Positions 22,180-34,405 of a stretch of DNA of 64,000 nucleotides are shown in pieces. The notes under the pieces are model-generated. The model ran no database searches, had not been told where the DNA came from, and worked only from the letters and a program-made list of their open reading frames with translations. The position numbers and the translations under genes were made by a program. The stretch comes from Cyprinodon diabolis (taxonomy: Eukaryota; Chordata; Actinopteri; Cyprinodontiformes; Cyprinodontidae). The stretch spans positions 40,385,317 through 40,449,316 of the forward strand of contig CM060082.1 in NCBI GenBank assembly GCA_030533445.1, written 5' to 3'. Every line of letters starts with the position of its first letter. Position 1 is the first letter of the stretch.

Positions 22180-23427
22180 CTTATTTTTAGTTATCTAATG
22201 ATTTATATTACAGTTTAATTAATTTTTAATATTTGAATTAGGAACCCACATTTGGAACCCTTGAGTTAGAGAAGTGATAGAAAAAAAAAACAAGGACCAG
22301 CATTTACAGTAAAACTGCTATTCAAATGGCGTGTGTAATTTATTATATGTGCACTGCTCATGTCCAGCAGTGAGCAAATAATGTAGTTAAGCCATAAACA
22401 GTGACTCAGCCACATAGTCAGAGATCACACACAGCAGAAGGAAGGAACTCCAGACGAATTAGTTCCCCTTTGACTTCTGCTGCCCCTCCTCTTCCTACTT
22501 CACCTGCTGTAGAGCTGCAGCTTGACGTCTGCTCGGGTTCTAACAACAGATGTGTCAATGTTTCTGAGGCTGTGGTCTATGAAAACATCATGTTTTTGGA
22601 CTTTGATATAAAGTATAAAACTATGTTTTAAATGGCATCCAATGGTGCAACCCCTAAACACAAAGCCAGAGAGTGTCTGAAGATTGCCAGGTCAAGAGAG
22701 AGGAGTAATAAACGCATTAATTCAAAAACACCCATGAAGAAGGCTCAGCTACAGCACTTTAGAAGGATGCTGAAGCTTCTAAGGTATTGTTCCTGCAGGC
22801 TTCCATGTCTGCAGGCCAACATAAAATACCCAAAGCTGCACTCTGTTCCAGCAACCCTGGGAACTCTCATTTGATTGGCTCAGGAACCAGGAAGTAAACA
22901 GGGGCTATGCACTAAACTAAAGCCTGTCTGGACCAAACCTCTTAATTTAAAGGGAGAAACGCTGGACTAAGATAATAAGATGACTGGTTGTTTATAGTCA
23001 GTGCCATCCTGGGTGACAAATGACTGATGTTCATTAATTTAACACTAAATTGTATTACTTACCACTCCTTTAAACTTGAAGGTCAGGGAAGAGAATCTAT
23101 CATATTTTCTTGTCATTGTGATTTATTTTTTGTCATGATAAGAATTTTATTTTATCATCTAAAGTAAAAACTAGAATTGATGTTTAAAGCCTCCAAAAAT
23201 GTGTGAATTTACACAATTTGAGTTTTTTTTTACATTTTTTCTTAACTTTTTTCATTTTGTTTTTAAAATGAAGAAAAAAAAGAAAAAAAGAAAAAAAAAA
23301 GAAAAAAAAAAAAAGAAAGAATCTAATTAAAAGAGGGTTACTGTGGGAATGTTTAGTGATATAAATCACACTTTAAAGTGTAACGCGTCTCAACAAGCTT
23401 ATTCTAGACACGTATAACTCTGAACTT
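22180..23427. other. non-coding sequence with purine-rich tract
   Basis: A poly-purine A/G tract (aagaaaaaaaag type) lies at about 23268-23322. Nothing else recognised. Confidence 0.5.
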
Positions 23428-23468
23428 AATTTCCCTTTGGGGATTAATGAGGTATTATTGAATTGAAT
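23428..23468 (+). mobile_element. LINE 3' tail fragment
   Basis: ccctttggggattaatgagg followed by tattattgaattgaat is the usual terminal sequence of fish CR1/Rex-like LINEs with a short repeat tail. Confidence 0.45.
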
Positions 23469-23640
23469 TTTCAGAACAGTATTTGTAAATATGGGGCTAT
23501 GAATGGCGAAGCATGCAGTTACAGTAATAGAGTTACCTACTACTACTACTGTGAAAAGTTTTTAACCTCACCACTGATTATTATACTGGTAGCAACACAA
23601 AATATCATGATGACTGCTGTTTCTGCTGGAGGTTTCTTCC

Positions 23641-23758
23641 CCCATCAAAGTTAGGGGGCGGTTATCTAACACCTGATTGGTCACCCTGCACATTAAGGCG
23701 AAGCAAATCGATTACATAGACTCGATTCGCGTTAACCCCGCCCCCTAACTGTGATGGG
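23641..23758. mobile_element. 118-bp palindromic MITE
   Basis: CCCATCAAAGTTAGGGGGCGG at the left is matched by CCGCCCCCTAACTGTGATGGG at the right (one mismatch in 21). The interior is a partial palindrome with tcgattacatagactcgat. Confidence 0.7.
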
Positions 23759-23799
23759 TGAGTTTGACAGATTCTTTAATGGTTTCGATGCACTGCGAC

Positions 23800-24115
23800 A
23801 CAGGACCATGAAATAATTAAATGCATACTGAAATAATTATACTTTTTTTTTTATAAAATGAAGACGTATTTTATTAAATTAATGACACATTTATATATTT
23901 AATTCCTTATTTATTTAATTAATTACACATTTAATTAATTGTTTATCGCTGTTTTCGTTTAATTGTGGCACTTTATATTAGTGACGTGGTTTTAATTAAT
24001 GAATGACACATTTATTTATTTAATTCCACATTTAATTAATTATTGACACATTTAAATATTTATTTAATGCTGTATTCATTTATTTAATTTTGGCACTTTT
24101 TATCCTCCATAGATG
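23800..24115. repeat. AT-rich degenerate tandem region
   Basis: Imperfect repeats of gacacatttatttatttaat and aattccacatttaattaatt alternate over about 300 bp, ending ggcactttttatcctccat. It resembles the interior of a common fish DNA element, but I see no matching ends. Confidence 0.55.
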
Positions 24116-25619
24116 TGCTCTGGTCAAGCATGCAAAAATGAGCCGATGGTACCGATCCTGCTAACGGTACGGAGCAGGTAGTGACAAGAAAAAACTGAAG
24201 GTTGGAAGAAGAATAACATCTTCAAGGGAAAATTAAATTAACTTTAATGAATCCTTCATGGTGAGCCTTAGCTTTGGGTGTTGGTAAGAAGCAGCTGTGA
24301 AGATGGATTAGATGTGAAATCAGTTTGTATTTCAGCTGCTTTACATTAACACGGTCTATCGGAGCCACAAAGTGTGAAGCCTGATGGACGGAACCCGATA
24401 GAGCAGCAGCCACAATCGCTCAGCCATCAATGACAGCAACAGACGACTAAATGCAGAGGATCCAGATGTGGATCCAACTAACTGCTAAATAACTACTACT
24501 ACTCTCAAGTAATATTCGTCAACATGACATCTGGAGATTAAAAAAAAAATACTACAGCTGCTCTTTTCCATTTCAGATCTCTGGAAAAACACATTACTGA
24601 ATCATGTTTAAGTCCGACCTCACTGCAGCGCAGCCAAGATGTCACCACTTGGATTTTTATCCACCGCAGGCTGCTAGCAGTACAAGGCTGTGATTTCTGG
24701 AGTGTGTGTCTTCTCATTAAAAGCTGTGAGCTTTACAATGCATTAGAGAGGCTACTGGAATACAACGCTGTGGTCCCTCGGATGACTGACGTTCCTGGAA
24801 AGACTCACTGCAGGAAGAGAATCCATTCCGCTAAGAACCACATGGACTAAATGTGAAAAAACTGATGAAAATAAAGTTTTAATCTAAATATTGGCTTCAT
24901 CAGAGGATAGCTTTACATAGAAGCACAAGTAAGAGGCTCTAAACCTCAGTAGAGACTTTCCTGATGCCACATGTTCTGCTTAAAGATCCAACACGCCTTC
25001 TCATATTAAGCAAAAAAAAAACTAATATTTTCTTTGTTATTCTTTTAACTTTAACAGAGGGATCTGAAAAATTTGTTTAGTAACGACAGATGACATAACC
25101 TTGCGCCGCAAGCTGGATTGTCGCAAGATCTCAGTTTTCAGTCCCACAAGAAATCCACCTTGAAAGACTCCAGCTAATTTTGCATTGTTGTAAGTAAGGG
25201 GGATGAACGCTGCTCTAGCAGAACAGGGCAGAATGGTGTACCATAGGGGCTGTATGATGAACTGTTCTCTCTTTGCAAAGATGTGAATAAATGTGCCGAT
25301 TGAGTGAAATCCATCAATCTCCGTTTATTAAACTAGGGTGAATAGTTGAATACTTTTTTCCCGCGACAGCCACTTACAAATCTCTTACAAGCATTCCCTA
25401 CTCAACATTTTGCAATTACCGTTTTTTCCATTTTAATTCAAAAAAGCTTCATCTCCACTGTTATCCTTCACCTTACATTACAGCCACATCTAGTCCCTGA
25501 TTGGTTGTTGCAATACAATACAAAAATTCAGACCTTTCAACCCCTGCAAATCGACTTTTCATCCAACTCAGGTGTAGATTCCATCTTGTTCACTGTAATG
25601 CTACGTAACTGCTAAAAAC
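24116..25619. other. non-coding, no feature recognised
   Basis: No identifiable frame. An 89-codon frame at 25346-25615 has no recognisable motif. Confidence 0.4.
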
Positions 25620-25936
25620 AATGGGCGACGGGGCCTTCGAAGCCGCAGCTCCCCGTCTGTGGAATGCCCTCCCAGACCACCGGTGGATTGTTTTAAGAAT
25701 GGACTGAAAACTTTCCTTTTTAGAAATGCCTACAATTGCTGATTTTAGATTTTTTTAATAGGCTAAGTATGCATTTGAATGTATTGATTTTAATGATTGT
25801 CTTTTTACTCTGTTTTTAATGTTATGGTCTTTTAACCTTGTTTTAATTTTCCCTTTTTTTTAAATGTAGCACTAAGAGATTTGAAGTCAAATGTAAAGTG
25901 CATTACAAATAAAATTCATTATTATTATTATTATTA
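25620..25936 (+). mobile_element. L2-like LINE C-terminus and tail
   Basis: Translating 25623 onward gives GDGAFEAAAPRLWNALPDH and, after a break, FKNGLKTFLFRNAYN, the typical C-terminal end of L2/Maui-type reverse transcriptases (GDRAFSVAAPRLWN...). It continues into an AT-rich 3' UTR and ends in (ATT)n at 25919-25936. Confidence 0.7.
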
Positions 25937-27353
25937 ATGCCTAAAAAGAAAACATTTCCCCTCACTATATGTGCATCCATCACCTGACAGCGCTGTAATG
26001 ACGTAGAGTAATCACTCCAGGCGTGAAAATGAAAGATTAAAGATTAACCGCTTTAAATAAAACAAGAAGAAACAGTTTTGCTACAGAAAACTGTGCTTTT
26101 AACTTTTAAATTAATTCTTCACAAAATGACCTAAAACAACTTCAAAAATAAATTTAAAAAAAGCATTTTAAGTTAACATAAGTCAAACAGATTTAACTGG
26201 CTACCAAAGAAGCAATGCTGACATCGATTTATAAGGCTAAGCAAATGATTTACTCTTTGACGTAGACATGGATAATAAAAACTCATCCTTATTCCGGGTC
26301 ATAAAACTACCTTTAACACAATACAATACATTCCTACATATTTGACATCTATTGCTTCTTGTCTTTTCTTGATCCAGAGCTCTTAATCCTTCCTGGTGTT
26401 TTACTTAATTTCTGAATGTGTCCCAAACTGACCTCTGAAGTGATGTACATGGACCAGGAAGAGGCTGAGTGATGCATTCAAGAGTTTCGTACACAGAAGT
26501 TTATGCTTTGAAAAACTAATAAAGGAATCTACCAAATATGATGCTTGAAGAAGTTTTCTTTAAAGGTGCAAAAACGTAATAAAAAAGGTCGGCACTATGA
26601 ACCTAGTAAACCACAGGTTATGAAATTTTATTTCATTTTCATGACTTGGCGTAAATAAAGATAATGTAAATAATGTATAGAGCAAAATTAAATTTACTTC
26701 CTCGAGGTGTGGAAAGCTTTATTAAATTATCTAAATCTAAATATGAAAATTGGCAGGTTTGTAAATTTACACTAAGCTAGAAAAGAGATTAAAAAGGAGT
26801 AGAGCTAAAACAATTAAGCAGATTGATTATTGAAACAATTGTTTAATTTCGTAATGGAAATTTAAATTTTACTTGCATGGAAAGCATCAATGAAATAAAA
26901 TAATCTTATTCTAAATAAATAATTACTTTAAAACTAACATATATTTTTACTTTACCGTCATATGCATTAGAATCTAGAAAAGTTCTCCTTTCCTTAAAAG
27001 GACCTAAGCATTTTAATGTTAAAAAAAAAGAATCAGGTGAAACACTTTTTTGTTTATGATCGCTTTACTCCGGAGATAGCTTAATTGTTTTAATAGAAAG
27101 TAACTAACCAAAGTTCCAAGCTTTTCATATATGGATTTTTATGGATATATGGAATTAAATTTTTATCTAGGTGTGTTATTCTTTTTTAAGGAACTAAGTT
27201 ATTTGCATTTTTGATCATTTACTCATAAAATAAGCTTACATAAGGAAATTATCTGCACAATGTAACTTTTTTTTATCCAGTTACAGGATAACTGTTAAGA
27301 ATTATTGATAGAATAATATATTACTAAAAGAATCCTTTGTCACTGCACTAGTT
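25937..27353. other. AT-rich non-coding sequence
   Basis: No features recognised before the satellite-filled element. Confidence 0.45.
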
Positions 27354-27359
27354 GACAAC

Positions 27360-28537
27360 TACTGAGCCCCTAAAGGTACATGGAGGAAAAAAATAAACTT
27401 TTGCGAGATCTCGCAAAAAATTAACTTTTGCGAGATCCCGCAATACTTTTGCAGGATCTCGCAAAAGTATTGCGGGATCTCACAAAAGTATTGCGGGATC
27501 TTGCAAAAGTATTGGGGGAATCTCGCAAAAGTATTGCGGGATCTCGGGATATCGCAAAAGTATTGCGAGATCTCGCAAAAGTATTGCAGGATTTCGCAAA
27601 AGTATTGCGGGATCTTGCAAAAGTATTGCGGGATCTCACAAAAGTATTGCGAGATCCTGCAAAAGTATTGCGGGATCTCGCAAAAGTATTGCGGGATCTT
27701 GCAAAAGTATTGCGAGATCCTGCAAAAGTATTGCGAGATCCTGCAAAAGTATTGCGGGATCTTGCAAAAGTATTGGGGGAATCTCGCAAAAGTATTGCGG
27801 GATCTCGGGATATCGCAAAAGTATTGCGAGATCTCGCAAAAGTATTGCAGGATTTCGCAAAAGTATTGCGGGATCTTGCAAAAGTATTGCGGGATCTCAC
27901 AAAAGTATTGCGAGATCCTGCAAAAGTATTGCGGGATCTCGCAAAAGTATTGCGGGATCTTGCAAAAGTATTGCCAGATCCTGCAAAAGTATTGCGAGAT
28001 CCTGCAAAAGTATTGCGAGATCTCGCAAAAGTATTGCGGGATCTCGCAAAAGTATTGCCAGATCCTGCAAAAGTATTGCAGGATCTTGCAAAAGTATTGC
28101 AGGATCTCGCAAAAGTATTGCGAGATCTCGCAAAAATAAACTTTTGCAAGATCCTGCAATAGTTTTGCAGGATCTGGCAATACATTTGTGGGATCTCGCA
28201 AAAGTATTGCAGGATCTCGCAAAAGTATTGCGGGATCTCGCAAAAGTATTGCGGGAACTCGCAAAAGTACTGCAAGATCCTGCAAAAGTATTGCGGGATC
28301 CTGCAAAAGTATTGCGGGATCTCGCAAAAGTATTGCGGGATCTCGCAAAAGTATTGCGAGATCCTGCAAAAGTATTGTGGGATCTCGCAAAAGTATTGCG
28401 GGATCTTGCAAAAGTATTGCCAGATCCTGCAAAAGTATTGCGAGATCTTGCAAAAGTATTGCAGGATCTTGCAAAAGTATTGCGGGATCTCGCAAAAGTT
28501 CTTTTTTTCCCCTCCATGTCCCTTCAGGGGCTCCGTA
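27360..28537. mobile_element. TIR element filled with a 21-bp satellite
   Basis: Left end TACTGAGCCCCTAAAGGTAC... and right end (complement) TACGGAGCCCCTGAAGGGAC... match at 24 of 27 positions, then continue as poly-A and aacttttgcgagatc. GACAAC flanks both sides (27354-27359 and 28538-28543), a 6-bp target duplication. The interior is entirely a 21-bp repeat array. No transposase. The superfamily is uncertain: the duplication length is unusual for hAT (normally 8) and excludes Tc1 (TA) and piggyBac (TTAA). Confidence 0.8.
27393..28500. repeat. 21-bp tandem satellite, about 50 units
   Basis: Unit tcgcaaaagtattgcgggatc with variants at four or five positions (gcgggatc, gcgagatc, gcaggatc, gccagatc; tcgc, ttgc, ctgc). 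Adjacent units form the palindrome TGCGAGATCTCGCA. Because 21 is a multiple of three, several frames stay open on both strands for up to 378 codons, producing seven-residue peptide repeats (LRDPAIL, RNTFARS, YFCEIPQ types). These frames are a by-product of periodicity, not genes. Confidence 0.97.
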
Positions 28538-29765
28538 GACAACAATAAATGTGAGGATTTCCTGAAAAAAAAAAAAATAATGGATTTAAAGTTATTGAAG
28601 TTTTAGAAGGAGCACATCTCATACATCTCCTTCAGTCATTATATGTTTGCCCCATCATAACTAAATCCTTAGATTCTGGTGTTTGAAAACATCGTCAATT
28701 ATAGTTAATGATCTTAACAAATCTAAAATCTTAAACATGAAACATTTGGTAATGATAAAGATGAACATCATACTGATCATCGCGAAAAACTAAACAGACA
28801 TAGATATGACAGAATTTCTAGCCTACTGCATCGTATTTATCCAACTAAGCTGACAGATCCAGAACTCTGGAGGAGGGGTACGTGGAGCAGGGAGGATATA
28901 AAACTCAACTAGACACATGAAAGAAAGAATTCTGGTCAGTGGCGAGCAAAACTGAACTGCCTCCATGGAAAATGCCAAGCCAACACCGCACGTTTCCCAA
29001 CATGTAGATGCATCATTCCAACAGTACACCATAGTGGTAGCAGCATAATGTTTAGGGATGCTTATTTATCAAGGACAGGGTAGCTAGTAAAAGCAGATGT
29101 GGAGATAGGCAACCTACGGCAAGACTTGCCGTCTCCCAGGAAAACGTTTTTGTCTTTAGACGAGCAAAGCTGGTACAGACGTACAATAAGTTAACGGACC
29201 TGAGGCTGTATCTGCAGCTAAAGGTGGATCTACAGTGTAGTTTCTATTGAAGGTTAAATATAAATATATCCTACATTTCTGAGTTTCTTAGTTGTAACAA
29301 AGAATATTACTTCCACATGACATTATTATTTACTTTGTCACGGTGTGTTCCTTAAAATACAAAAAAAAAAAATAAGTTTGTAGCAGTTTAGTAACAAAAA
29401 TACAGGCGCATCAAACTGCATTAATAAATATATAAGGTGTAAGTGTTTTTTCACAAATTGGAGCTACAACTTTATCCCATTCAATTTCCACAAATCGCTG
29501 AATGAATTTTATTCATTCATTGCACAACTCTACAGAAATCTGCAAGAATGCACTGGAATCCAGAAACAAAACAATATTACCTTTATAGGACAAAAATAAA
29601 ATGAGGTTTCCCCAGAGGATACAGTGCCTTGGTGTTTCTGTGAGTATAAGCAAACATGAGAACATAGCAGCTTCCCTTTTAAGAACCAACATGATCCTAA
29701 CATTTATCACCACTGGCAAGAAGAACTAAAAAAAAGAAAGATAGAAACTACGAGCAGAGACTTAC
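28538..29765. other. presumed 5' UTR intron, no feature recognised
   Basis: AT-rich sequence between the satellite element and the candidate mpp7 first-exon donor. Confidence 0.45.
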
Positions 29766-29885
29766 CAGATCCCTTTCCTCAATAAAAACGCTTCCCAAAC
29801 AAGAGCAAGAGCGAAAACACAATTAGAAGCCGACTCCTCACCACCAGCCCGCCCGCCCGCCGGCTGTCTGAGAGTCTCAGCTCAC
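29766..29885 (-). other. mpp7: candidate untranslated first exon of mpp7
   Basis: On the minus strand a GC-rich block (CCCGCCCGCCCGCC on the plus strand near 29850) runs into GGGATCTG|GTAAGTCTC, a perfect 5' splice site with GT at 29765-29764. The block contains no ATG, lies 13.4 kb upstream of the mpp7 initiator exon in the same orientation, and that exon begins with a strong acceptor, so an untranslated exon upstream is required. The upper boundary (transcription start) is a guess; a second GTGAGC donor-like site lies at about 29880. No TATA box is obvious. The splice link to mpp7 is inference. Confidence 0.45.
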
Positions 29886-31194
29886 CTGAACAGACCTGAA
29901 ACTCTAGTTTTTCTTTTTTTTTTGTTTTCTAGCCCTGCTTCCTTAAAGCCTCGTCTGCTCCACCCTTTTCACTACAAAACCTGCTCATGTGTAAACAAAA
30001 AAGACATCAACCATTTTAATTTTCTGTACATTTTGTTTGGTCAGTTAAAACCCCCCAAAAATGTAGCTTCTACATGTATTTCTCAAACCTGTTTTGGCTT
30101 GGATGGTATTTTTTTATCAAAACAAATTAGAGGTAAATTTAATTCTATAAATCATACTGTAAATACATGAATCTTCTAATTATGTACTTCAAGAATATGT
30201 TTTAGGAAAACTACTTGAAAAATGTGTTATCCTGCTGTTATGATGCGTTTCAGCACATGTAATAACTTGATCCTACCACTAGATGGAGCAATATCCTCGT
30301 TAAATATTGGTTTCAGGGCTGTTAAATAACCAAATATGAATTTGTTTTAATACTATTGCTCCTTTTAGATTCCAAAGATGCCCTTTAAACTGTGTAGGTT
30401 TGTAAAAGTGTGTTTATTTTTTTATCTCCATCCAATAAGATCAGCAGCAACGATACAGCATCTCAGTATTGATCTTTTTAATGTCTGATTGTATCTTTAA
30501 GTTTACTACAATATCAAAAGAAAGCATCCTTAATTCCAGCTTCTTGTTGAATATTTGAAACAAATAATTGATTCTGAAAGAAAACTCAATAGCAAGAAAC
30601 ATTTACGTTCTCGATTGTGTTCATCCTCTTGTCTTAACACCTCTTCTACTCCTTTGTCCGTGTCCCATCTCTCCCCTCTGGTTCCCATGCAGACACAGCG
30701 ACTCTTTGTCTCTCGCTGACCCAGTAACGAGGAAGGGGTGTAACAGTTGCTATCAGTCTCTGCTGATACATTCCAGCATCACCCTCTCTCTCCATTTGCC
30801 ACTTCTAAGTATTAGCACCCCAATACTTTTCCCACACTATGTTATTGTCCAGTTATTTCACCCAAAGCTGCTCAACCAGACCTAATTTTGTGAACCACCA
30901 TCAGCTGTAACCACAGTCTTAATCCTGTCCATCTCTGAAAGCCTAGTAGATCTGGTTTGGGTATATTCTTCCATTCATCTCTGTAGATTCCTCTCAATTC
31001 ACTGAGGTTGAATGGCAGCATCATTATCTGAAAATAAAGAATCTTTCCCAAGACGTTTATATGGATTTAAGTTAAACCTGCTCAGCTTGTACAGAGACTT
31101 GTCACGCTTGTTCACCCATGTAAAGGGCCCCAACTCCATACTCGTGGTTCGCCCCCTACAGACCACCATAAGGGACACGGTCAAATGCCTTCTT
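29886..31194. other. upstream sequence, partly repeat-like
   Basis: 30880-31194 has the texture of a dispersed repeat, with a 61-codon minus-strand frame (30999-31184, SMELGPFTWVNKRDKSLYKL) that I do not recognise. It ends where the truncated Tc1 begins. Confidence 0.35.
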
Positions 31195-32307
31195 CAGCAT
31201 TCCTCAGGGAGTTTGGTCCATATTGACATGATGGCATCACACAGTTGCCGCAGATTTGTCGGCTGCACATCCATGATGCAAATCTCCCGTTCCACCACAT
31301 CCCAAAGATGCTCTATAGGATCAAGATCTGGTGACTGTGGAGGCCATTTGAGTACAGTGAACTCATTGTCATGTTCAAGAAACCAGTCTGAGATGATTCC
31401 AGCTTTATGACATGGCGCATTATCCTGCTGAAAGTAGCCATCAGAAGTTGGGTACATTGTGGTCATAAAGGGATGGACATGGTCAGCAACAATACTCAGG
31501 TAGGATGTGGCGTTGTAACGATGCTCAATTGGTACCAAGGGGCCCAAAGAGTGCCAAGAAAATATTCCTCACACCATGACACCACCACCACCAGCCTGAA
31601 CCGTTGATACAAGCAGGATGGATCCATGCTTTCATGTTGTAGACGCCAAATTCTGACCCTACCATCCGAATATCGCAGCAGAAATCGAGACTCATCAGAC
31701 CAGGCAACGTTTTTCCAATCTTCTATTGTCCAATTTCGATGAGCTTGTGCAAATTGTAGCCTCAGTTTCCTGTTCTTAGCTGAAAGGAGTGGCACCCGGT
31801 TTGGTCTTCTGCTGCTGTAGCCCATCTGCCTCAAAGTTCGACGTACTGTGCGTTTAGAGATGCTCTTCTGCCCACCTTGGTTGTAACAGGTGGTTATTTG
31901 AGTCACTGTTGCCCTTCTATCAGCTCGAACCAGTCTGGCCATTCTCCTCTGACCTCTGGCATCACCAAGGCATTTCCGCCCACAGAACTGCCGCTCACTG
32001 GATGTTTTTTCTTTTTCGGACCATTCTCTGTAAACCCTAGAGATGGTTGTGCGTGAAAATCCCAGTAGATCAGCAGTTTCTGAAATACTCAGACCAGCCC
32101 TTCTGGCACCAACAATCATGCCACGTTCAAAGTCACTCAAATCACCTTTCTTCCCCATACTGATGCTCGGTTTGAACTGCAGAAGATTGTCTTGACCATG
32201 TCTACATGCCTAAATGCACTGAGTTGCTGCCATGTGATTGGCTGATTAGAAATTAAGTGCTAACGAGCAGTTGGACAGGTGTACCTAATAAAGTGGCCCC
32301 GTGAGTG
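31195..32307 (-). mobile_element. Tc1/mariner transposon, one end truncated
   Basis: Same family as 39163-40384. The right end is CACTCACGGGGCCACTTTAT (complement of 32307 inward), next to TA. The transposase starts at 32158: MGKKGDLSDFERGMIVGARR, a helix-turn-helix ISETADLLGFSRTTISRVYR, and WSDESRF. A frameshift near 31550 then moves to the frame MGPLVPIEH...DNAPCHKA...SPDLDPIEHLW (31547-31194), so all three D, D, E positions are visible but in two frames. The C-terminal end and left TIR are missing beyond about 31195. Confidence 0.92.
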
Positions 32308-34405
32308 TATTTTTAATATATATTTGTGCACATTAATTATCTTTTTGATGAAACTATAATATTAAGTGTGTCTCTGCCCCCTTCAGTGTCCACCACATTG
32401 GATCAGTCCATTTGCTGCAAATGTTCAGAAAGGTCCAAACAGCAAACCAGTTGAAAACAAACGATGCAAAGCGCAGTGTTGCTAACTTAGTGCTTTTGTT
32501 GCTATATTTAGCAACTTTTCAGACCCCTCTAATGCATTTATTCCAGAAAAGCACCTAGTGCCAAATCTAGCGACTTTTTTTCTGTTACTACAGACTTTGG
32601 CGCCAACATCTAAAAGCAGCGAACTCTGCTCTCCAGAGCAAGTAGATTGGTAACCCGCCTCCTGCTCTCCTCTATCTTGTCTGCTGTCATGATTCATGCA
32701 GCTGTTATTTCATCCAAATGAAAAATGGAGAACAGATAAGCAGATCATGGCTTGTCTACAGTCAAAAGAAGGACTGGGTTATTTACTTTGGCCTTTTTGG
32801 AAACACAGGAAGGAGCAATCAGCTAAGTGAGCTTAGTGCTTGGAAAAAATCTTTCATTCCTTTTGAGACAGCATGAAAAGTCAGCTGAGTACGAAACATA
32901 GAGAGGAAAACAAGAAGAGAGGGACAAAACCTGGAAAAAAACAATGGATGTCAATTCTATTAACATCTCTGTATCTCTATAATGGGTCAATTCAGAGGGG
33001 CCCCATGCCTGCTTTTGCCTAGGGCCCCAAATTTCCTAAATCCGCCCCTGCTACGCACACAACAAATTAACCCCCATTTTAAGACATGCAAACCTTCTGA
33101 AGCTCAGGCCGTATCTTCTTTAATGATCACATTGATAATCCTGATCGTAAACACAAACAGGAAAGGCTAATTACTAACTTGTGATGTAAACATGAAGGAA
33201 AATAAAAATGTCTACCCGGGTACAATCTCTCAGAAAATTAAAAATACCCGTTTCTATATAAATGCTGTTCATTTTCAAATGGCCTGAAATTACCAAAAAG
33301 CAGACATGGAGATTCTGAAACAGCTTTTACGGAATTAAATTGTCAGAAAACTGTTTAACTAACAAACATGCACATACTCACTATGATGAGAAGCCTGCAG
33401 AGGGAGAAGCAGAGAGGCGTAAGCCTCGCTAATCTGCAGGTCCTAAATGTCAGTGTGGTTTAATAACCTTCATCCTCTCCAAATAGCATACAAGTGAATT
33501 ACTCTACCTGGAGTGCACTGGCAGGGCCAGCAGTGAAACATGTCAGACAAAGAAAGAGACAGCTGGTCTGACAGAAGGACAGATGAGATAAAGCAGATCA
33601 GAAAGCTGTGATGCAACAGACAGGGAGTCTGACAGGGTAAAGTGAGTTCTAGACACTGGTTCAGCATGCTTAAACACATCTACATGGCTACTGTGCATGT
33701 TTACAGGACAAGGTATCAGTGGGAAGTGGGGGTGAGCCCATTAATGGATGCATAATTAATAGAGGTGCAGACTGAAAGAAGAGAGAAAGACTGGGGAGAA
33801 GAAACAAAGATACTGATCAGTTTCTTTGCCAGTGTAAGACTGTGAGTATGCGGTCCACAAGACAAACCTACAACTGATAAAGTTTGGGTTAAAAAATCTA
33901 AACAAACAATCTTGGGAAAATACGTTTTCCCCCAAAAGCATCTCTGTTAAATAAATAAAGCTAAATAAACCGGTTTTATTTTCAAGCATCAATAAAAAAT
34001 TGGACCGAAACCATTACTGTAATCCAGGCATTTAAAAACGACCACCATGAATGATGGGAATCAGACAGACTAACAATGGGTCCACTCAGGCCTGCTAGTC
34101 CCAACATGACTGTATGCAGAATATGATCCACGGTACCAAACGCGCCTTCTGCTCTGTTTATGCAGGCTGTATAATATATATATCACAGTCAGCTGTGGGA
34201 TTGCTGCACTGGCCACATAAATCAAATAAAAAATATTTATATCCGTGCCCTTTTCTGTAGATGATCACTATTCTTGTCGCTACGTCTTTTAAATTCGGAG
34301 TTCTTTTTTGCACCCAACATAGCTTGTTAATCGTCGTAGCTGTATTATAGCCCAAATATATGAGGTTGAAATACTTTTGCATCAAGTAAAAAGTCCATCT
34401 AACTG
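32308..34405. other. non-coding with repeat fragments
   Basis: 32475-32700 has a repeat-like texture with a 71-codon minus frame without motifs. 32990-33055 (ggggccccatgcc ... aaatccgcccctg) looks like one end of a common fish DNA element; the other end was not found. Confidence 0.35.

Noticed and set aside
23184..23369. Lys/Phe-rich frame
   Set aside because: Direct translation of a poly-purine/poly-pyrimidine tract.
27393..28500. CRISPR-like array
   Set aside because: Units are contiguous with no unique spacers, in a vertebrate genome; it is a satellite.
27359..28548. Several frames of 206-378 codons as repetitive proteins
   Set aside because: They coincide exactly with the 21-bp satellite; periodicity divisible by three keeps frames open on both strands.
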